Below, piece by piece: positions 27,077 to 35,146 of a stretch of DNA of 55,273 nucleotides (position 1 is the first letter of the stretch; the number at the start of each line of letters is the position of its first letter). Below the pieces are notes generated by a model. The model worked only from the letters and a program-made list of their open reading frames with translations. It was not told where the DNA came from and did no database searches. Position numbers and translations under genes: made by a program. Origin of the DNA: Planctomycetaceae bacterium (GTDB lineage: Bacteria; Planctomycetota; Planctomycetia; Pirellulales; Lacipirellulaceae); the NCBI GenBank assembly GCA_002702655.1, contig PABB01000039.1:1-55273 (forward strand), read 5' to 3'.

Positions 27077-27823
27077 TTGCCGGCCCCGGCATCAACGAGA
27101 ATGGGTGAATTCAGGGACGAACTAACGGGATTCATGTCCACCTTTCTCGGCTACGGTTCGCTCTCAGCGAGCACCTGGTTCATCGGCCCGGAAGAGGGCG
27201 GTGGGCAAAGCGTGGAGGAGCTGGAGAAGAGAATTGCTGTCTGGCAAGCACTCGGTAAGCGACCAACCGTCGACCTCTGCGAGTTTCACATCCGGCTCGG
27301 CGTTACCAAGTATTTCGCGTCGCGGCCGACAATTCAGCGAACATGGGGCCAGCTAGTTCGGGTGCATCTTGCCGCGTCCGGCAAGGCCACGAACACCCGA
27401 GTGGTTAGGACCTATCAGGCCGAGAGGCTCGGGCGGGCTGATGGCGACTCACTGCTGGGAGAACTGCTGCCGCTGCCAAAATCCTCGCTTCGGGCCTGGC
27501 CTTATGCACCGCTTGCGAGTTCGATTGCTTGCCTCAGGACGCAAGAAGCTTATCGCGACGAGCTGCAGCCGCAACGCATCGAGCTCTGGCAAAACATGCT
27601 GACGCGGTACCGCCCGGAGACGGTCGTCTTCTACGGGACGAATCAAAAGGCGTTATGGGAGAGCATTGCTGGAGTCCGATTCGACACACGACATGGCGAC
27701 TTCAACACGGGCAGCAATGACTGGACTCAGTTCATGCTGCTCAAGCACCCCAACGCTCGCAAAGGCGTCGATAACAGCTACTTCATCACAGCCGGTTCCT
27801 ATCTCGCGGAACTACTGCGGTAA
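27077..27823 (+). CDS. Third gene of the mod-res operon; uracil-DNA-glycosylase-like
   Basis: A 248-residue protein. The segments STWFIGPEEGGG near the N-terminus, TVVFYGTN in the second half and LLKHPNARKGVDN near the end are spaced like the motifs of the uracil-DNA-glycosylase superfamily (a first loop with a conserved Gly-Pro-Glu, and a late His-Pro-Asn). The Asp that activates water in classical enzymes is not obvious, so a non-glycosylase role is possible. The TTG start at 27077 has AAGGAG 7 nt upstream; an ATG at 27101 is also in frame without one. Being in the restriction operon suggests it is part of the defence system. Confidence 0.5.
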   Translation: MPAPASTRMGEFRDELTGFMSTFLGYGSLSASTWFIGPEEGGGQSVEELEKRIAVWQALGKRPTVDLCEFHIRLGVTKYFASRPTIQRTWGQLVRVHLAASGKATNTRVVRTYQAERLGRADGDSLLGELLPLPKSSLRAWPYAPLASSIACLRTQEAYRDELQPQRIELWQNMLTRYRPETVVFYGTNQKALWESIAGVRFDTRHGDFNTGSNDWTQFMLLKHPNARKGVDNSYFITAGSYLAELLR

Positions 27824-28082
27824 GCCAACCCGAAGGGCTCGTTGGGGGCCTGCTTCACGTCATCTCAGGGCGTATTTTGCTCCTGGCGCCAGGGTTCCAG
27901 GATAAAAATGGGGCTGTAACGACAAGGAGAAGACCGCGACGAGGTCCAGCGTATTCGTCCCACGGTAACTTGGCGGGCAGGGGCCGCTCCCCAGCGTCGC
28001 GGTCACTTCCAGTGTAATCGAAGGACAACCTATGGAAAGGAAGCGAAACCCCCTCCGTCGGTCGACCGCCAAACGACGCGAA
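27824..28082. other. Short intergenic region
   Basis: This 259-bp stretch lies between the restriction operon and a convergent small gene. A 50-codon frame starting at ATG 28032 runs into the antisense of that gene and looks spurious. I see no terminator with a T-run. Confidence 0.3.
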
Positions 28083-28352
28083 TCAGAGCCACTGAATCTC
28101 AATGGGCCGACCGAGCTCCTCGGCAATCGCTTCGACCGTCAGGCGAATAACGACCTCGTCAAACGCCGTATCGGGCTTCAGTAGCAACATCTGCTCCGGA
28201 AAGCCGCCTTGCTCTGCGGCGGCTGCGGCGAGGTTCTGCGAGAATTCCTCGATTCGCTCAGCAAGAGCCCGGGCAATCGGGTTCTCTGGGTCAGAGCTTC
28301 TTAGAGCCGCTTCGATAGCGGCCCTGTTATTGCGGTCAAACTTGTCGGACAT
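28083..28352 (-). CDS. Hypothetical 89-residue protein
   Basis: A mostly helical acidic protein (SDKFDRNNRAAIEAALRS ... IARALAERIEEFSQNLAAAAAEQGG) ending in a short strand IEIQWL. It has no recognised family, signal peptide or membrane segment. The ribosome-binding site is weak. It lies alone between the restriction operon and the subtilase gene. Confidence 0.5.
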   Translation of the reverse strand: MSDKFDRNNRAAIEAALRSSDPENPIARALAERIEEFSQNLAAAAAEQGGFPEQMLLLKPDTAFDEVVIRLTVEAIAEELGRPIEIQWL

Positions 28353-28543
28353 AGAGCGATAGTGCCACAGAATGCCTGTGTTGTCACTCGCTTCATCCGA
28401 TAGTATGTAGCCGAAGAGTTATCCGTTGCGAGGCAATGCCCCGAAGGCGACATCGAGTGGTTAGCCGTTCGTTGCTGCCGGACTCACCGTGAGCGGCCGC
28501 ATGCACCTGCAGCGATTTTTGTGGAGACGGCACGCAGTAGTCA

Positions 28544-30439
28544 TTAAATGCGTCGGACCGCGACTACTGAGGCCGCCACCAGGGCGATTACGGACAACAC
28601 ATGCCCGGGCGGTTCTGGAACGCCGAGAGCCGTGCTGCTTGTATTACTCATGCCAAATTCTCGCTGCCAGGCGAGGAAGTCGGCTCCGGTGGTGAGCCCG
28701 TCTCCGTTTGCGTCGGAATCGCCGTTTAGACCATAGTCTCCTTGCCACTGCGAGAGGTCCATGGCATCAACATCGCCGTCACCGTCGAAATCGCTCGTGA
28801 GCGTCAACGCCGATGCGGTCCACCACGCGACTCCATATTGCTGGTTGTAGGACAAATGCTGGGAGACGGGAACGTCGTCAGGAATGACTTTCGCACCCTC
28901 CTGATAGACCCAGAATTCGTAGTCTCCAGTACTGGGTATTTCGAAGAACATGTGTTCAACGGTGCCGTCGGTCGCGTTTGACGCCCAAATAGCATCATCC
29001 TTGCTTGTTGAACCCTGGGGCAGGAGGTAAAGGTCGAGGTTCGTGGCTCCTGGCGACGTGAAGGAATCAAACTGATTATCGTACACGTCTTGCTCGTCAA
29101 AGTCGTTGAAGAAATTAACGACGCGGTCCCACGTGAGCGTGACGGAGATGAACACGCCTTCGGCGATTTCCCCCATGCGATACCTGTTTATTTGGCCATC
29201 GTCACGGGTGAAGCCTTTGTCCCAGGCAATTTGCGGTCGGTCTGCCGTGTCGCTGGAAGCGTACTGCCCGGGTGCGAACTGGGCGAGGGCCCGCAATGCG
29301 TTCAGGTGGCCAGCTCCCAGCTCTTCGTCGAAGACAATGTTCTGATTGCTGTAGGCGGACGAATCGAGCCACGTCGACGTGCCGTCTTGCTTGAGTACCG
29401 TCCGGTCCATGCCAAGATACTTGCCATTTCCGGTGTCCTGGATTTTATCGGCGGAGTTCAGTATCACGGCCTTGATGACTTCGTGTCGGCGACCATCGGT
29501 CAAGAGCCAGGAATTAAGGGCTCCTTCAGCAATGCGAAAATCTGCGTATTCCTGAAGCAGGGCGACTGTACCCGTGACTTGCGGCGCCGCGAAACTCGTG
29601 CCGGTTTTCGTGACTTCGCCATCAGCCAATGTGGCGAGTTCGACTTCGAAACCCGGGGCAAGAATGTCAATTGAGGTGCGTAGTCCGCTGGCATCAGAGA
29701 ACGGGTCATTGAGCTCGCCGTACTGGCGAAACACTCCATCTTTCTTCTGTGAATACGCAACGGTGATGCCATTGTAGTGGTCGCTTGGAATAGGCGTTGC
29801 CGATTCCCCTTGTGGCCCGGCTACGATGTTCAATACATCATGCTTTCGGGATAGCCAATCCATCCCGAGTGTGAGCAACGTCGTTCCATCGAGTGGACCG
29901 ATAGGAGACTGTTCTTTCAACCAGCTGTGATTGATGACCCTCGTTCGCGATGTGCTCGTTGGGCCAAATAGAGTCGAAAGAAACTGCGTGGTGAGCAGCA
30001 CGTCTCGGTACCCCGGGTCGACGCCAGCCGTCACGTACGGAGCTGCTCGCAGGTTTGCATTCGGGGCCACTCCCAGGGGAGCGTCGCCGTTGGAATTCGA
30101 GTCCGTGGCATCGGTCGATACGATGACGCTCGCTACCTCCGTCGCGTGGTCACTGACATGAGTATCAACATCGGGCGGGTCGCCGTACTGGTCATACACT
30201 ACGGTGGGGTCGACAAATTGATTGGCGTTGGCATTGGCATCAAAGCCAAACTTCCCAGGTCTTGAATCTTCGATTTGACCAACGGTGATGCCGTCGCCGG
30301 TGAGGGGCGTCAGTCCGACGTCGGGTAACGTCAGTCCAGTCGCATTGATTCCATTTGGCCCCAGGGTATCAAGGCTCGCTCTGGCACTGGGGACAATGCA
30401 GTAGAGAGTCCATGCGACAACAAGCGTCAAGTGTTTCAT
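28544..30439 (-). CDS. Exported subtilisin-like protease with dockerin-like loops and PEP-CTERM
   Basis: A 631-residue protein. A signal peptide (KHLTLVVAWTLYCIVPSARA) precedes an S8 subtilase domain. The catalytic residues are visible as Asp in TVGQIEDSRPG, His in DHATEVASVIV, and Ser in GTSFAAPQVTGT. The oxyanion Asn is replaced by Pro in VAGPQGES, which may lower activity. Near the C-terminus, DFDGDGDVDAMDLSQWQGDYG and DANGDGLTTGADFLAWQREFG are calcium-binding dockerin-like repeats, followed by a PEP-CTERM anchor (VPEPPGHVLSVIALVAASVVAVRRI). It is transcribed leftward, ahead of no other gene within 190 bp, and shares its promoter side with the exported protein at 30463. Confidence 0.85.
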   Translation of the reverse strand: MKHLTLVVAWTLYCIVPSARASLDTLGPNGINATGLTLPDVGLTPLTGDGITVGQIEDSRPGKFGFDANANANQFVDPTVVYDQYGDPPDVDTHVSDHATEVASVIVSTDATDSNSNGDAPLGVAPNANLRAAPYVTAGVDPGYRDVLLTTQFLSTLFGPTSTSRTRVINHSWLKEQSPIGPLDGTTLLTLGMDWLSRKHDVLNIVAGPQGESATPIPSDHYNGITVAYSQKKDGVFRQYGELNDPFSDASGLRTSIDILAPGFEVELATLADGEVTKTGTSFAAPQVTGTVALLQEYADFRIAEGALNSWLLTDGRRHEVIKAVILNSADKIQDTGNGKYLGMDRTVLKQDGTSTWLDSSAYSNQNIVFDEELGAGHLNALRALAQFAPGQYASSDTADRPQIAWDKGFTRDDGQINRYRMGEIAEGVFISVTLTWDRVVNFFNDFDEQDVYDNQFDSFTSPGATNLDLYLLPQGSTSKDDAIWASNATDGTVEHMFFEIPSTGDYEFWVYQEGAKVIPDDVPVSQHLSYNQQYGVAWWTASALTLTSDFDGDGDVDAMDLSQWQGDYGLNGDSDANGDGLTTGADFLAWQREFGMSNTSSTALGVPEPPGHVLSVIALVAASVVAVRRI

Positions 30440-30462
30440 CCTTGCTCCTCTCTTTCTTGTGG

Positions 30463-31131
30463 CTAGTCGGCGATGGCAAAGCTGAATCCCTTTGGAACGA
30501 CACGGCTTGCATACTCACGGTATTTCTTCGCTTCGATCCCAGACAGCTCCTTGGGAGTTGCAAGCGAGAAACTCACCTCATACCGGCCCTCAGGGAGAAC
30601 TCCGACCGGAATAATTGCGAAGTGCTCGGTCAGCTCCTGGGTTTCATGCGTGACAAGCGTGTAGGTCAAGCACACCTTGTGGTCACTGGTCGATACCTTG
30701 ACCTCTTTGAGGTGGACGTAGCGGCTGCTTAGACGTGCCAGAAACACAATTGACAGCTCATTGGCATCACTGTGCGAGGCTAAGGGGTCCTCACCTCGGA
30801 CGAGTACGCGGTAGACGTTCTTCAGTGCCTCCCGCCCAGTCCCGCGAACGACGAATCCAGGGGGCAGCTGAGAGAGCTTTGATTTACGGAGCTTTGCTCG
30901 AATTGGGTCAACCATCGAATCCTGCGGTCGCACCCAATCGATGCGACGCACCGATTGGGTGCCAGGCATATCAAGTGCCCAGACGCGTTTGAGTGGAATC
31001 TCACGCGTATCGTCCGCAGCGGGCGAGCACTCGCTTGTCGCAGTGGAGGTGTCTGCAATCCTCTCGCCTGCAGAAGCGGCAATAGGAAGCAGAGCAATTG
31101 CGAGCGTTGAGTAGCACCACGACAAGCCCAT
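30463..31131 (-). CDS. Hypothetical exported protein
   Basis: A 222-residue protein with a signal peptide (GLSWCYSTLAIALLPIAASAG). After it is a part with RIDWVRPQDSMV and a beta-rich C-terminal half (HLKEVKVSTSDHKVCLTYTLVTHE) ending FSFAIAD. I do not recognise the family. The ATG at 31131 has AAGAGG upstream. It ends 23 bp before the subtilase gene and is probably its upstream operon partner, perhaps a companion or inhibitor of the protease; this is inference. Confidence 0.6.
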   Translation of the reverse strand: MGLSWCYSTLAIALLPIAASAGERIADTSTATSECSPAADDTREIPLKRVWALDMPGTQSVRRIDWVRPQDSMVDPIRAKLRKSKLSQLPPGFVVRGTGREALKNVYRVLVRGEDPLASHSDANELSIVFLARLSSRYVHLKEVKVSTSDHKVCLTYTLVTHETQELTEHFAIIPVGVLPEGRYEVSFSLATPKELSGIEAKKYREYASRVVPKGFSFAIAD

Positions 31132-31462
31132 GATGAAAACCTCTTAGCTGGGGTAAAATATTCTACCGTAAGCCGGCGTTGACCTAAGGCATTGCCACAT
31201 CTTGTGATGCGATAGCTTCTTGATTGCCGCCGAACGCGAAATAGCAGGGTGTGTCCCCTACGCAATATGTGGGATGCAGTCACCGCACGCTGCGACAGAT
31301 TGCGGCTGCGGGACGCCGCTCCCAACGACTGAATTCTACCCTGTCCCCGGGATAGCTGCAGGTAGAGAAAGAAAGCCGCTTAATTGTGTTTGCACGAGGC
31401 GGGACTCGCACTTAGATTTGAGTGCTCAGGCCATTCCCCCCCGCGTTGAGAAAACAGGCGTG
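31132..31462. promoter_or_regulatory. Divergent promoter region with an inverted repeat
   Basis: A 331-bp divergent gap between two exported-protein genes. An inverted repeat GGTA-aaatattc-TACC lies at 31149-31164, just upstream of the leftward operon, in an AT-rich patch that could hold its promoter or an operator. I see nothing coding in the remainder. Confidence 0.35.
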
Positions 31463-32467
31463 ATGCTGCTACGACAAACCGCGTTGTTATGGTTTCTGGC
31501 GTCATTCGCTGCGTCGCTCACTTCACACGCCAGCACGTCTTCGACGATGTGGGTCGCGACGCTCAATCATGAGCTCATTGCCGTTGATGTTGCTACAGGT
31601 GACGCTGTTCTTGTTGGCACTTTTGAACCGGACCTTTACGACATCGCTTTCTCGCCGCTGGGTGAACTCTACGGCGTCACCCGACGCGACCTTTACCGAG
31701 TCAATACCGAGACAGGTGCTGCCACGCTGGTCGGGGCTTTCGATTTAGGCAGTACGGTCGGAATCAATGCACTGACATTCGATTCTGAGGGAACGCTCTT
31801 CGCTGCAAGCAGTCAGCGAGGAAATCTCTACCAAATCGATACCGCCAATGGGGACGGCAGCCTTATTGGTCCGCTCGGAGTTGGTTCCGCGGGCGATGTG
31901 ACATTTGACCGTCTCGGGCGGCTGGTTCTCACGACTTCGACGAATCGGCTGTATGAAATCAATACGGATACAGGTGCTGCTACTCTCATTGGTCCGCTGA
32001 ACATCTCCGGCGTCTACGGCGTCGCGAGGGCGCCGAACGGACAGCTCTACGGCGTGGCCGACAGGGAAATCCTGGCCGTCGATACCATCACCGGCGAATC
32101 AAACGTCATTTGGGACTACTCGACGAGCGGGTGGGGGGACGGTGGCGGGGCGGCCTTCCCGTTGGAAGCGTCGCTGCCGTACCTCGCTGGCGACTACCAG
32201 CCCGATGGCCACGTGGGAGCCTCCGACCTCGCCGCGTGGCAGACCGGCTTTGGCGGTACAGGTCCCTACCTCGCGGCCGACGGTGATTTCAACGGACTGG
32301 TGGACGGCGGCGACTTCCTCCTCTGGCAGAGGTCCGTCGTCGACACGTCGGCCCGGGTCGCTGCCGCCGCCGTGCCTGAGCCGAGCGGGCTTGTCCTGAT
32401 GGCGTGCCTTGGGGGGCTGTTTGGGAGTCGACTTCGGCGGTCTTTTCTTTCCCTTGCTTACTTCTGA
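31463..32467 (+). CDS. PEP-CTERM protein with beta-propeller-like repeats and dockerin-like loops
   Basis: A 334-residue exported protein. A signal peptide (LLRQTALLWFLASFAASLT) is followed by repeats of the form LYxINTxTGAATLIGP, seen at least four times, which are typical of a beta-propeller. Then come two calcium-loop-like stretches (GDYQPDGHVGASDLAAW and DGDFNGLVDGGDFLLWQR) and a PEP-CTERM anchor (VPEPSGLVLMACLGGLFG plus Arg). The ATG at 31463 gives a good signal peptide. It diverges from the leftward exported-protein/subtilase operon. Its role may be ligand binding at the cell surface. Confidence 0.75.
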   Translation: MLLRQTALLWFLASFAASLTSHASTSSTMWVATLNHELIAVDVATGDAVLVGTFEPDLYDIAFSPLGELYGVTRRDLYRVNTETGAATLVGAFDLGSTVGINALTFDSEGTLFAASSQRGNLYQIDTANGDGSLIGPLGVGSAGDVTFDRLGRLVLTTSTNRLYEINTDTGAATLIGPLNISGVYGVARAPNGQLYGVADREILAVDTITGESNVIWDYSTSGWGDGGGAAFPLEASLPYLAGDYQPDGHVGASDLAAWQTGFGGTGPYLAADGDFNGLVDGGDFLLWQRSVVDTSARVAAAAVPEPSGLVLMACLGGLFGSRLRRSFLSLAYF

Positions 32468-32549
32468 TAAAATCTGTTATCGTAAACAATGCGAGGACGA
32501 TAAGGACGGTGGGGGAACCGCTCGCGATGGGCCCCCGGCATGGAGGAAG

Positions 32550-32807
32550 ATGGACAAAGAGACGTATGTGAAGCTCTTGGAGCGGGTTGAAGAGTATGGC
32601 GATATGTCGCCCGCGAAGCTGGCGAGGACCTGGTGTAAGCGGCTGTCGCCTGACTCGAATCCTGTGCTGATTCGCAAAGGCTTTCCGCGAGGCTACCTGA
32701 TGATGCAGCTTCTGCAGCAGGAGTTCGGCCGCCCCGCTGAAGATGGCGCCCCTCGGCTCGACGACACACACTGCATCGCTGTGACGCGTGAGAAGAGCCA
32801 GACGTAG
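32550..32807 (+). CDS. Small protein coupled to the tyrosine recombinase
   Basis: An 85-residue protein (DKETYVKLLERVEEYGDMSP ... KGFPRGYLMMQLLQQEFGRP). It is helical and charged, with no assigned family. The ATG at 32550 has GGAGG close upstream. It ends at 32807 and the recombinase starts at 32808, so the two are translationally coupled; a DNA-bending or directionality factor is a reasonable guess. Upstream, GATAA-aatctg-TTATC at 32465-32480 is an inverted repeat that could be an operator or recombination-associated site. Confidence 0.6.
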   Translation: MDKETYVKLLERVEEYGDMSPAKLARTWCKRLSPDSNPVLIRKGFPRGYLMMQLLQQEFGRPAEDGAPRLDDTHCIAVTREKSQT

Positions 32808-33908
32808 ATGGCCGACGACTCAAACGGAGAAATCGCACGGATGATTGATGCCGGAGAACTCGTCGTTGTTGGTGCCGAGCTCGACGTCGACCGGATGCCG
32901 CCAATCCTGGCCGGCCAGTCGACGCGGGCGATGGTCGACCGCGTGGAGCGGTTCTACTTCTCCGTTGCTTCCGTCTTTGAAGCGTGGGTCCATCGCCGCA
33001 AGAGCGAACACACCCGCCGAGCGTACCGACAGGACGTGGAAGCGTTCATCAAGTTCCTAAAACTCGACTGGCCGCGTCAGTCGACCGACCTGCTGGCCGT
33101 CTCAGTCGACGATGTCCTCACCTGGCGTGACACGCTGGGGGCCGCTGGAGCGGCGCCAAAGACAATCAACCGCCGCATCTCCTCCGTCTCGTCTTTCTAC
33201 AAGTACCTGCAGGCCGTCGCGGCCGAGATGCGACTGCCGATTGTTGTTCCCAACCCCGCTCACGCACAGTTCATCGGCCGCAGCTCTCGCGACCCGGTCG
33301 ACGAGACGCGTGCCCTCACCGCGACCCGGGCTCGCCAGCTTATGGGCCTGCCGCAGGGCGACGATGTTATCGCCTACCGCGACCGGGCCATCCTGCGTTT
33401 TTACATCTACTCCGGAGTGCGGCTTTCAACCGGAATTCGCCTTCGCGTGCAGGACCTGCATATCGAAGACGACGAAGCCACAGTTCGCGTCAATGAAAAA
33501 GGCGACAAACGTCGCACCATCGGCCTGCATTTCGCCGCCGCCGAGGCCATCTCCACCTACGCGGAGAAGGCCGGCATTGAGTCAGGCCCCCTCTTCCGGC
33601 CCCGGTGTGGCCCGCGTAGCAGCACGCTCGCCGCACGGCATATGAGCGACAAGGCAATGTACTTGCTGATTCAGGGCTACCTTGAGAAGCTCCCCGGGGC
33701 CATGCGAAAAGACGACGCAGGGATTTCTCGCTGCATCTACTCCCCTCACTCGCTGCGGGCCACGACGGCCACGACGCTGCTCGATGCGGGCGTCGACATC
33801 GCCCGCGTGCAGGAATTGCTTGGCCACCGCCACGTGACCACGACGCAGGTCTATGACAAACGGCGGCGTACGACGAAGGAGTCGGCAAGCCATGACGTGC
33901 CAATCTAA
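32808..33908 (+). CDS. Tyrosine recombinase (phage-integrase family)
   Basis: A 366-residue recombinase. The SAM-like N-terminal core-binding domain (SEHTRRAYRQDVEAFIKFLK) is followed by a catalytic domain with all expected residues: Arg in SGVRLSTGIRLR, Lys in EKGDKRRT, His-x-x-Arg in SPHSLRATTA, His in LLGHRHVTTT and the nucleophile Tyr in QVYDK. It most likely resolves plasmid multimers or drives integration. The gene sits in an accessory part of the plasmid and not beside par or rep. No attachment-site duplication is visible in this window. Confidence 0.85.
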   Translation: MADDSNGEIARMIDAGELVVVGAELDVDRMPPILAGQSTRAMVDRVERFYFSVASVFEAWVHRRKSEHTRRAYRQDVEAFIKFLKLDWPRQSTDLLAVSVDDVLTWRDTLGAAGAAPKTINRRISSVSSFYKYLQAVAAEMRLPIVVPNPAHAQFIGRSSRDPVDETRALTATRARQLMGLPQGDDVIAYRDRAILRFYIYSGVRLSTGIRLRVQDLHIEDDEATVRVNEKGDKRRTIGLHFAAAEAISTYAEKAGIESGPLFRPRCGPRSSTLAARHMSDKAMYLLIQGYLEKLPGAMRKDDAGISRCIYSPHSLRATTATTLLDAGVDIARVQELLGHRHVTTTQVYDKRRRTTKESASHDVPI

Positions 33909-34029
33909 TTTGTGGCGTAGTCACTGCCCGGCGCCACTCTGACGGCCATCGTGGCCGTCCACGAGCAACTGATTTACTCGTCTACTTCACAAACGACCCG
34001 CCATTCCTTCCAGATCACAGGGACCTCAG

Positions 34030-34308
34030 ATGGAAGCTCGCGTGCGAGTGCGGTGGCAGAAGCTGGTTGACGCATTCCATATGGACAATCTGCCCGGATT
34101 CAAGCCCTGGGACGCTGTCGCCGTGGACGCTTTGAAAGGCTTAAGCTCCGGGGAACATCACGTCGCTTGCTTTCTGCTCGGCGTATGGGACCCCGGCAAT
34201 CGGGATTGGCAACATCCCCGCTTCGACGTCATCGAAGCGATGGCCGCGTGGGACCCAAACTGCCGCCGGGCGTTTCTTCTGTGGGCAGAGGACCCCTTCT
34301 GGCCGTGA
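34030..34308 (+). CDS. Hypothetical 92-residue protein
   Basis: A Trp-rich small protein (RVRWQKLVDAFHMDN ... AFLLWAEDPFWP). I do not recognise it. The ATG at 34030 has AGGGACC upstream. It is isolated between the recombinase and the convergent MltR/HEPN-like gene. Confidence 0.45.
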   Translation: MEARVRVRWQKLVDAFHMDNLPGFKPWDAVAVDALKGLSSGEHHVACFLLGVWDPGNRDWQHPRFDVIEAMAAWDPNCRRAFLLWAEDPFWP

Positions 34309-34400
34309 CGACTTGCCCGATGACACGGGTTCTTACTAAGGCGGTCCTGGCCATTCCGACACGCTTAATATTCGCACTGCAGCAAGCGATTGTTGTCGGC

Positions 34401-35000
34401 CTATTGATTCTGTCGCGTTGACTGGGCATCGATATCGCGGATGCATAACCCCAGGTTTTCAGCCATTTTCGCAATGATGAAAGAGGCGGCCCATCGGAAT
34501 ACGACTCCCGGGGGCAGCTCAACCACGTCAACTACATCATCATCCGGCTCGCCGGTAAACAGGACGATGCAGTCTTGCTTTCCTTTCCGTGCCCCGCATC
34601 GAACATCGCCCCAATCGTAGAAAAATTCATGGGGTACGCGAAAACCGTTGATTAACTCCCGCACCTTGGGCTCTTCGAAAGTGAGTCCGTGCATCTGATG
34701 TGCGAACATGTTGCGGATCTTCCGAAGGGCATGAAGGTCGCAGAAGACATTGGGCTCAAGCCATCCGAGACAGTAGGCCGCGTCGACCTTGGCTGAGAAA
34801 GTTGCAAAAGGCCCGCTGGCGTCCTCCAGCAACTTGCGTCTGGTCGCAGCGTTGCCCCTCCCAAAAAGCAATTTGAACTTGGCGCCCAACAGGCTATCCA
34901 TATATGCGACAACGAGAATCGCAGATGCCCTATCCGACTCCTTTTTCAGTTCCTCAAAGAAGGCTGCCCACTCTTCGTGTTCAATTGATATAGACTCCAC
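34401..35000 (-). CDS. MltR-like protein with a HEPN-type motif
   Basis: A 199-residue protein from the GTG at 35000, which has AGGAG 4 nt upstream; a TTG at 35051 would add 17 residues. The segment DRASAILVVAYMDSLLG, then FSAKVDAAYCLGWL and LRKIRNMFAHQMH fits the MltR (mannitol operon repressor-like) family. The RNMFAH string has the R-N-x3-H form of HEPN ribonuclease motifs. It follows the RloC-like ATPase on the same strand after a gap of about 146 bp. In this context an RNase or immunity partner is possible, but MltR-like proteins are not known to be toxins. Confidence 0.5.
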   Translation of the reverse strand: MESISIEHEEWAAFFEELKKESDRASAILVVAYMDSLLGAKFKLLFGRGNAATRRKLLEDASGPFATFSAKVDAAYCLGWLEPNVFCDLHALRKIRNMFAHQMHGLTFEEPKVRELINGFRVPHEFFYDWGDVRCGARKGKQDCIVLFTGEPDDDVVDVVELPPGVVFRWAASFIIAKMAENLGLCIRDIDAQSTRQNQ

Positions 35001-35146
35001 ACTGCTCTCCTGCACGCTTGCGGATGTGACAAGACGCGGCGTCGCACTCAATCGAGAGCGGGCGTTGCGACCACATCGCTAACTCACGTGCTGTCGCTGC
35101 TCACTGCCCGGCTCAATCGGATTGGCCGGGATTCATCGAGCCACTG

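Noticed and set aside
28032-28184. A 50-codon rightward frame starting MERKRNPLRR
   Set aside because: It overlaps the better supported leftward gene at 28083-28352 and has no clear ribosome-binding site.
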